This document shows, one piece after another, positions 57,729-64,000 of a DNA stretch of 64,000 nt (positions within the stretch are counted from its first letter, which is position 1; each line of letters opens with the position of its first letter). The notes under the pieces were generated by a model. The model searched no databases and was not told the origin of the DNA. It was given only the letters and a program-made list of their open reading frames with translations. The translations under genes were made by a program, and so were the position numbers. This DNA is from Cylindrospermopsis curvispora GIHE-G1. GTDB lineage: Bacteria > Cyanobacteriota > Cyanobacteriia > Cyanobacteriales > Nostocaceae. The stretch lies in NCBI RefSeq assembly GCF_014489415.1, contig NZ_CP060822.1, forward strand, positions 1,374,311 to 1,438,310. Direction: 5' to 3'.

Positions 57729-58640
57729 TTATTCGAGTGCAGTAATATCAATACCCTTAGCTTTTAATTGTGATAGCAAGGTTTGATACTTTATTTGTTC
57801 CTGCTCTTTGAGAAGTCTTTCACGTTCCGCACGTTGAGTTTCCTGCTCTTTAAGCAGTCTTTCACGTTCTGCACGTTGAGTTTCCTGCTCTTTGAGAAGT
57901 CTTTCACGTTCTGCACGTTGAGTTTCCTGCTCTTTGAGAAATCTTTCTTGTTCTTTAAGCAGTTTTTTTTCACGTTCTGCACGTTGAGTTTCCTGCTCTT
58001 TGAGAAATCTTTCTTGTTCTGCATAATTACTCAATTCTACAGGACTAAGAAACCTACTCCCATCCGGATAATAGATGACTAATTCATCTTGGGTCATGTC
58101 AAATCTTATTTTCAATCTTGGACTAGTCCAAGTAGTAAAATTCTCAATTTCTTTAAATGAATTATTTTCCTTAATGGATACTTTTAGACTAATCCTATCT
58201 GGGTCATATACATAATACTCCTCCACTCCATATTTCAGATAAAAGAGCTTTTTTTTATCCATTTCATCTTGAGTATTACCGGGAGATAAAATTTCAAAAA
58301 CCACCTGGGGAGGAATATTATCCTCCTCCCACTGTCGATAAGACCCCCGATATCCCTTGGGTCTACCAAACACTACCATGGTGTCAGGAGCCAGTTTAAT
58401 TTTGTTACTACCCTTCACTGGATACCAAAATAAGTCCCCAGCCACAAACACATCCGCATTAGACTTAAATAGTATTTCTAAATTTTCCTTAATTTTGACA
58501 ATCCATGTAAATTGTCTAGTGTTATCCGCCATAGGTTTGTTATCACTTTCTGGGTAGACAATTTCAGACGTCTCCACACCCTGATTAATCTCAGATTTTA
58601 TCACCCCCAGTTGAGTTTTTGGTGGAATTTGCCTCACCAT
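57729..58640 (-). CDS. Uma2-family protein, array copy 9 (10 heptads plus one extra lysine)
   Basis: 303 residues, core DPDRISLKV. One heptad reads EKKLLKEQ: a run of T (A on the coding strand) near 57966 has eight bases where other copies have five, adding one lysine without breaking the frame. It is the only unit in the array not a multiple of 21 bp. Confidence 0.9.
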   Translation of the reverse strand: MVRQIPPKTQLGVIKSEINQGVETSEIVYPESDNKPMADNTRQFTWIVKIKENLEILFKSNADVFVAGDLFWYPVKGSNKIKLAPDTMVVFGRPKGYRGSYRQWEEDNIPPQVVFEILSPGNTQDEMDKKKLFYLKYGVEEYYVYDPDRISLKVSIKENNSFKEIENFTTWTSPRLKIRFDMTQDELVIYYPDGSRFLSPVELSNYAEQERFLKEQETQRAEREKKLLKEQERFLKEQETQRAERERLLKEQETQRAERERLLKEQETQRAERERLLKEQEQIKYQTLLSQLKAKGIDITALE

Positions 58641-58928
58641 GTCTATACCTCCCATTCACTTTGGTACTGACTCTATCGGTTTAATTTAATATAACATGGT
58701 TTGTCTAGGGGTGTTGAGTTTAATCAACCCAACTTACAATATGACAAAACTAATCGGTTTAAAACCAACTTTCGCTTTGAGACCGGGAATTGATTGTCTC
58801 CCCCACGGACAGTCTCCAGGTATGGATTAATTCAAACAATCACGGATGATTGGCGATCTCCCATAGGGAGTGCTTTTAGTACTCCAGTTTTTAAAAACCC
58901 CCAAGGGTATTCCGGTGCAGGTAATAGT

Positions 58929-59879
58929 TTATTCGAGTGCAGTAATATCAATACCCTTAGCTTTTAATTGTGATAGCAAGGTTTGATACTTTATTTGTTC
59001 CTGCTCTTTGAGAAGTCTTTCACGTTCCGCACGTTGAGTTTCCTGCTCTTTAAGCAGTCTTTCACGTTCTGCACGTTGAGTTTCCTGCTCTTTGAGAAGT
59101 CTTTCACGTTCTGCACGTTGAGTTTCCTGCTCTTTGAGAAATCTTTCTTGTTCTTTAAGCAGTTTTTCACGTTCTGCACGTTGAGTTTCCTGCTCTTTGA
59201 GAAGTCTTTCACGTTCTGCACGTTGAGTTTCCTGCTCTTTGAGAAATCTTTCTTGTTCTGCATAATTACTCAATTCTACAGGACTAAGAAACCTACTCCC
59301 ATCCGGATAATAGATGACTAATTCATCTTGGGTCATGTCAAATCTTATTTTCAATCTTGGACTAGTCCAAGTAGTAAAATTCTCAATTTCTTTAAATGAA
59401 TTATTTTCCTTAATGGATACTTTTAGACTAATCCTATCTGGGTCATATACATAATACTCCTCCACTCCATATTTCAGATAAAAGAGCTTTTTTTTATCCA
59501 TTTCATCTTGAGTATTACCGGGAGATAAAATTTCAAAAACCACCTGGGGAGGAATATTATCCTCCTCCCACTGTCGATAAGACCCCCGATATCCCTTGGG
59601 TCTACCAAACACCACCATGGTGTCAGGAGCCAGTTTAATTTTGTTACTACCCTTCACTGGATACCAAAATAAGTCCCCAGCCACAAACACATCCGCATTA
59701 GACTTAAATAGTATTTCTAAATTTTCCTTAATTTTGACAATCCATGTAAATTGTCTAGTGTTATCCGCCATAGGTTTGTTATCACTTTCTGGGTAGACAA
59801 TTTCAGACGTCTCCACACCCTGATTAATCTCAGATTTTATCACCCCCAGTTGAGTTTTTGGTGGAATTTGCCTCACCAT
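58929..59879 (-). CDS. Uma2-family protein, array copy 10 (12 heptads)
   Basis: 316 residues, core DPDRISLKV. The last seven units of its tail (from the second ERFLKEQ) match those of copy 9, apart from copy 9's added lysine earlier in the tail. Confidence 0.9.
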   Translation of the reverse strand: MVRQIPPKTQLGVIKSEINQGVETSEIVYPESDNKPMADNTRQFTWIVKIKENLEILFKSNADVFVAGDLFWYPVKGSNKIKLAPDTMVVFGRPKGYRGSYRQWEEDNIPPQVVFEILSPGNTQDEMDKKKLFYLKYGVEEYYVYDPDRISLKVSIKENNSFKEIENFTTWTSPRLKIRFDMTQDELVIYYPDGSRFLSPVELSNYAEQERFLKEQETQRAERERLLKEQETQRAEREKLLKEQERFLKEQETQRAERERLLKEQETQRAERERLLKEQETQRAERERLLKEQEQIKYQTLLSQLKAKGIDITALE

Positions 59880-60167
59880 GTCTATACCTCCCATTCACTT
59901 TGGTACTGACTCTATCGGTTTAATTTAATATAACATGGTTTGTCTAGGGGTGTTGAGTTTAATCAACCCAACTTACAATATGACAAAACTAATCGGTTTA
60001 AAACCAACTTTCGCTTTGAGACCGGGAATTGATTGTCTCCCCCACGGACAGTCTCCAGGTATGGATTAATTCAAACAATCACGGGTAATTGGCGATCTCC
60101 CATAGGGAGTGCTTTTAGTACTCCAGTTTTTAAAAACCCCCAAGGGTATTCTGGTGCAGGTAATAGT

Positions 60168-61097
60168 TTATTCGAGTGCAGTAATATCAATACCCTTAGC
60201 TTTTAATTGTGATAGCAAGGTTTGATACTTTATTTGTTCCTGCTCTTTGAGAAGTCTTTCACGTTCCGCACGTTGAGTTTCCTGCTCTTTAAGCAGTCTT
60301 TCATGTTCTGCACGTTGAGTTTCCTGCTCTTTAAGAAGTCTTTCACGTTCCGCACGTTGAGTTTCCTGCTCTTTAAGCAGTTTTTCACGTTCTGCACGTT
60401 GAGTTTCCTGCTCTTTAAGCAGTCTTTCATGTTCTGCACGTTGAGTTTCCTGCTCTTTGAGAAATCTTTCTTGTTCTGCATAATTACTCAATTCTACAGG
60501 ACTAAGAAACCTACTCCCATCCGGATAATAGATGACTAATTCATCTTGGGTCATGTCAAATCTTATTTTCAATCTTGGACTGGTCCAAGTAGTAAAATTC
60601 TCAATTTCTTTAAATGAATTATTTTCCTTAATGGATACTTGTAGAATAATCCTATCTGGGTCATATACATAATACTCCTCCACTCCATATTTCAGATAAA
60701 AGAGCTTTTTTTTATCCATTTCATCTTGAGTATTACCGGGAGATAAAATTTCAAAAACCACCTGGGGAGGAATATTATCCTCCTCCCACTGTCGATAAGA
60801 CCCCCGATATCCCTTGGGTCTACCAAACACCACCATGGTGTCAGGAGCCAGTTTAATTTTGTTACTACCCTTCACTGGATACCAAAATAAGTCCCCAGCC
60901 ACAAACACATCCGCATTAGACTTAAATAGTATTTCTAAATTTTCCTTAATTTTGACAATCCATGTAAATTGTCTAGTGTTATCCGCCATAGGTTTGTTAT
61001 CACTTTCTGGGTAGACAATTTCAGACGTCTCCACACCCTGATTAATCTCAGATTTTATCACCCCCAGTTGAGTTTTTGGTGGAATTTGCCTCACCAT
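60168..61097 (-). CDS. Uma2-family protein, array copy 11 (11 heptads)
   Basis: 309 residues, core DPDRIILQV. Apart from the first, it lacks ERFLKEQ units, so its coil is a simple alternation of ETQRAE(R/H) and E(R/K)LLKEQ. The spacer upstream has a single change in the otherwise constant CTATCGG (CAATCGG, 61130). Confidence 0.9.
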   Translation of the reverse strand: MVRQIPPKTQLGVIKSEINQGVETSEIVYPESDNKPMADNTRQFTWIVKIKENLEILFKSNADVFVAGDLFWYPVKGSNKIKLAPDTMVVFGRPKGYRGSYRQWEEDNIPPQVVFEILSPGNTQDEMDKKKLFYLKYGVEEYYVYDPDRIILQVSIKENNSFKEIENFTTWTSPRLKIRFDMTQDELVIYYPDGSRFLSPVELSNYAEQERFLKEQETQRAEHERLLKEQETQRAEREKLLKEQETQRAERERLLKEQETQRAEHERLLKEQETQRAERERLLKEQEQIKYQTLLSQLKAKGIDITALE

Positions 61098-61385
61098 GTC
61101 TATACCTCCCATTCACTTTGGTACTGACTCAATCGGTTTAATTTAATATAACATGGTTTGTCTAGGGGTGTTGAGTTTAATCAACCCAACTTACAATATG
61201 ACAAAACTAATCGGTTTAAAACCGACTTTCGCTTTGAGACCGGGAATTGATTGTCTCCCCCACGGACAGTCTCCAGGTATGGATTAATTCAAACAATCAC
61301 GGGTAATTGGCGATCTCCCATAGGGAGTGCTTTTAGTACTCCAGTTTTTAAAAACCCCCAAGGGTATTCTGGTGCAGGTAATAGT

Positions 61386-62315
61386 TTATTCGAGTGCAGT
61401 AATATCAATACCCTTAGCTTTTAATTGTGATAGCAAGGTTTGATACTTTATTTGTTCCTGCTCTTTGAGAAGTCTTTCACGTTCCGCACGTTGAGTTTCC
61501 TGCTCTTTGAGAAATCTTTCTTGTTCTTTAAGCAGTTTTTCACGTTCTGCACGTTGAGTTTCCTGCTCTTTGAGAAGTCTTTCATGTTCTGCACGTTGAG
61601 TTTCCTGCTCTTTGAGAAATCTTTCTTGTTCTTTAAGCAATTTTTCACGTTCTGCACGTTGAGTTTCCTGCTCTTTGAGAAATCTTTCTTGTTCTGCATA
61701 ATTACTCAATTCTACAGGACTAAGAAACCTACTCCCATCCGGATAATAGATGACTAATTCATCTTGGGTCATGTCAAATCTTATTTTCAATCTTGGACTG
61801 GTCCAAGTAGTAAAATTCTCAATTTCTTTAAATGAATTATTTTCCTTAATGGATACTTGTAGAATAATCCTATCTGGGTCATATACATAATACTCCTCCA
61901 CTCCATATTTCAGATAAAAGAGCTTTTTTTTATCCATTTCATCTTGAGTATTACCGGGAGATAAAATTTCAAAAACCACCTGGGGAGGAATATTATCCTC
62001 CTCCCACTGTCGATAAGACCCCCGATATCCCTTGGGTCTACCAAACACCACCATGGTGTCAGGAGCCAGTTTAATTTTGTTACTACCCTTCACTGGATAC
62101 CAAAATAAGTCCCCAGCCACAAACACATCCGCATTAGACTTAAATAGTATTTCTAAATTTTCCTTAATTTTGACAATCCATGTAAATTGTCTAGTGTTAT
62201 CCGCCATAGGTTTGTTATCACTTTCTGGGTAGACAATTTCAGACGTCTCCACACCCTGATTAATCTCAGATTTTATCACCCCCAGTTGAGTTTTTGGTGG
62301 AATTTGCCTCACCAT
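61386..62315 (-). CDS. Uma2-family protein, array copy 12 (11 heptads)
   Basis: 309 residues, core DPDRIILQV. The same length as copy 11 but with three ERFLKEQ units, giving a different phase of leucine-rich and glutamine-rich heptads. Confidence 0.9.
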   Translation of the reverse strand: MVRQIPPKTQLGVIKSEINQGVETSEIVYPESDNKPMADNTRQFTWIVKIKENLEILFKSNADVFVAGDLFWYPVKGSNKIKLAPDTMVVFGRPKGYRGSYRQWEEDNIPPQVVFEILSPGNTQDEMDKKKLFYLKYGVEEYYVYDPDRIILQVSIKENNSFKEIENFTTWTSPRLKIRFDMTQDELVIYYPDGSRFLSPVELSNYAEQERFLKEQETQRAEREKLLKEQERFLKEQETQRAEHERLLKEQETQRAEREKLLKEQERFLKEQETQRAERERLLKEQEQIKYQTLLSQLKAKGIDITALE

Positions 62316-62603
62316 GTCTATACCTCCCATTCACTTTGGTACTGACTCTATCGGTTTAATTTAATATAACATGGTTTGTCTAGGGGTGTTGAGTTTAATC
62401 AACCCAACTCACAATATGACAAAACTAATCGGTTTAAAACCAACTTTCGCTTTGAGACCGGGAATTGATTGTCTCCCCCACGGACAGTCTCCAGGTATGG
62501 ATTAATTCAAACAATCACGGGTAATTGGCGATCTCCCATAGGGAGTGCTTTCAGTACTCCAGTTTTTAAAAACCCCCAAGGGTATTCTGGTGCAGGTAAT
62601 AGT

Positions 62604-63554
62604 TTATTCGAGTGCAGTAATATCAATACCCTTAGCTTTTAATTGTGATAGCAAGGTTTGATACTTTATTTGTTCCTGCTCTTTGAGAAGTCTTTCACGT
62701 TCCGCACGTTGAGTTTCCTGCTCTTTGAGAAATCTTTCTTGTTCTTTAAGCAGTTTTTCATGTTCTGCACGTTGAGTTTCCTGCTCTTTAAGCAGTCTTT
62801 CATGTTCCGCACGTTGAGTTTCCTGCTCTTTAAGCAGTCTTTCACGTTCCGCACGTTGAGTTTCCTGCTCTTTAAGCAATTTTTCACGTTCCGCACGTTG
62901 AGTTTCCTGCTCTTTGAGAAATCTTTCTTGTTCTGCATAATTACTCAATTCTACAGGACTAAGAAACCTACTCCCATCCGGATAATAGATAACTAATTCA
63001 TCTTGGGTCGTGTCAAATCTTATTTTCAATCTTGGACTAGTCCAAGTAGTAAAATTCTCAATTTCTTTAAATGAATTATTTTCCTTAATGGATACTTTTA
63101 GAATAATCCTATCTGGGTCATATACATAATACTCCTCCACTCCATATTTCAGATAAAAGAGCTTTTTTTTATCCATTTCATCTTGAGTATTACCGGGAGA
63201 TAAAATTTCAAAAACCACCTGGGGAGGAATATTATCCTCCTCCCACTGTCGATAAGACCCCCGATATCCCTTGGGTCTACCAAACACCACCATGGTGTCA
63301 GGAGCCAGTTTAATTTTGTTACTACCCTTCACTGGATACCAAAATAAGTCCCCAGCCACAAACACATCCGCATTAGACTTAAATAGTATTTCTAAATTTT
63401 CCTTAATTTTGACAATCCATGTAAATTGTCTAGTGTTATCCGCCATAGGTTTGTTATCACTTTCTGGGTAGACAATTTCAGACGTCTCCACACCCTGATT
63501 AATCTCAGATTTTATCACCCCCAGTTGAGTTTTTGGTGGAATTTGCCTCACCAT
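62604..63554 (-). CDS. Uma2-family protein, array copy 13 (12 heptads)
   Basis: 316 residues. The core is a hybrid, DPDRIILKV (Ile151 of one class, Lys153 of the other), plus Thr182 shared with copy 7, which suggests gene conversion between classes. Confidence 0.9.
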   Translation of the reverse strand: MVRQIPPKTQLGVIKSEINQGVETSEIVYPESDNKPMADNTRQFTWIVKIKENLEILFKSNADVFVAGDLFWYPVKGSNKIKLAPDTMVVFGRPKGYRGSYRQWEEDNIPPQVVFEILSPGNTQDEMDKKKLFYLKYGVEEYYVYDPDRIILKVSIKENNSFKEIENFTTWTSPRLKIRFDTTQDELVIYYPDGSRFLSPVELSNYAEQERFLKEQETQRAEREKLLKEQETQRAERERLLKEQETQRAEHERLLKEQETQRAEHEKLLKEQERFLKEQETQRAERERLLKEQEQIKYQTLLSQLKAKGIDITALE

Positions 63555-63842
63555 GTCTATACCTCCCATTCACTTTGGTACTGACTCTATCGGTTTAATT
63601 TAATATAACATGGTTTGTCTAGGGGTGTTGAGTTTAATCAACCCAACTCACAATATGACAAAACTAATCGGTTTAAAACCAACTTTCGCTTTGAGACCGG
63701 GAATTGATTGTCTCCCCCACGGACAGTCTCCAGGTATGGATTAATTCAAACAATCACGGGTAATTGGCGATCTCCCATAGGGAGTGCTTTCAGTACTCCA
63801 GTTTTTAAAAACCGCCAAGGGTATTCTGGTGCAGGTAATAGT

Positions 63843-64000
63843 TTATTCGAGTGCAGTAATATCAATACCCTTAGCTTTTAATTGTGATAGCAAGGTTTGA
63901 TACTTTATTTGTTCCTGCTCTTTGAGAAGTCTTTCACGTTCCGCACGTTGAGTTTCCTGCTCTTTGAGAAATCTTTCTTGTTCTTTAAGCAGTTTTTCAT
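63843..64000 (-). CDS. Uma2-family protein, array copy 14, only its 3' end in the window
   Basis: Encodes the constant 23-residue end and about four heptads (EKLLKEQ-ERFLKEQ-ETQRAER-ERLLKEQ) before the window stops. It follows the regular 273-bp spacer, so the array continues beyond 64000. Confidence 0.88.
   Translation of the reverse strand, partial: EKLLKEQERFLKEQETQRAERERLLKEQEQIKYQTLLSQLKAKGIDITALE

Larger units (their letters stand above)
47754..64000 (-). repeat. Tandem array of at least 14 Uma2-family genes
   Basis: Repeat periods in order are 1344, 1281, 1281, 1281, 1197, 1092, 1302, 1197, 1200, 1239, 1218, 1218 and 1239 bp. All differences are multiples of 21 bp, apart from the 1200 unit with its 3-bp slip, because only the heptad number varies. 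No transposase, integrase or flanking direct repeat was seen. The array is head-to-tail, on the minus strand, and starts directly after the exported-protease cluster. Confidence 0.95.

Noticed and set aside
47754-64000. Uma2 array as a composite transposon
   Set aside because: No transposase, terminal inverted repeats or target duplication are visible at the left border, and the right border is outside the window.

Overview
The window looks like a low-GC filamentous, probably heterocyst-forming cyanobacterium (order Nostocales). The reasons are very frequent HIP1 octamers (GCGATCGC), a complete hydrogenase-maturation set in the order hypF..hypCDEAB, a heme-copper quinol-oxidase type operon preceded by two DUF2231 genes, COP23-type secreted proteins and a phosphoribulokinase-like gene. 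No 16S/23S, tRNA or CRISPR was recognised, so the genus is not fixed; a Raphidiopsis/Cylindrospermopsis- or Dolichospermum-like genome would fit.

Layout. 1-9.6 kb holds ordinary chromosomal genes: a glycosyltransferase cut by the window edge, DAHP synthase, two small membrane proteins, secF/secD, pdhB, ddl, an O-methyltransferase and a phosphoribulokinase paralogue. 9.5-17.4 kb holds hypB-A-E-D-C and hypF, all on the minus strand, with a AAA ATPase/nuclease-like gene sitting between hypF and hypC. 17.4-26.1 kb is a non-coding tandem array of about 38 long (roughly 190 bp) and 13 short (about 78 bp) modules. Nearly every module carries a HIP1 site, and every long module carries a near-consensus promoter that reads leftward, toward hypF. 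26.3-30.8 kb is an oxidase operon (two DUF2231 proteins, subunits II, I, III) whose subunit II has lost the CuA ligands; it is bracketed by two inverted copies of a ~117-bp TA-flanked miniature element.

31.5-36.3 kb carries holB, tmk, a miniature inverted-repeat element, a collapsed IS200/IS605 element (C-terminal scraps of tnpA and tnpB), a subtilase whose 3' end lies over that scrap, and a histidine phosphatase. 36.6-47.1 kb is a set of exported proteins in one direction: a 1554-residue FG-GAP/Calx-beta/DUF4114 protein, a COP23 protein, a trypsin-like/TPR protein, an outer-membrane barrel protein and a double trypsin-like protein.

47.75 kb to the window end is the most striking region: at least 14 tandem, nearly identical Uma2-family (DUF820, PD-(D/E)XK fold) genes, each separated by exactly 273 bp. 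They differ almost only in the number of 7-residue coiled-coil repeats in the C-terminal tail (5 to 17). Every length difference is a multiple of 21 bp except one 3-bp slip. The array runs off the right edge. The Uma2 array and the promoter-bearing HIP1 array are the two best candidates for something undescribed; both are also places where an assembly could be wrong, so long reads matter.
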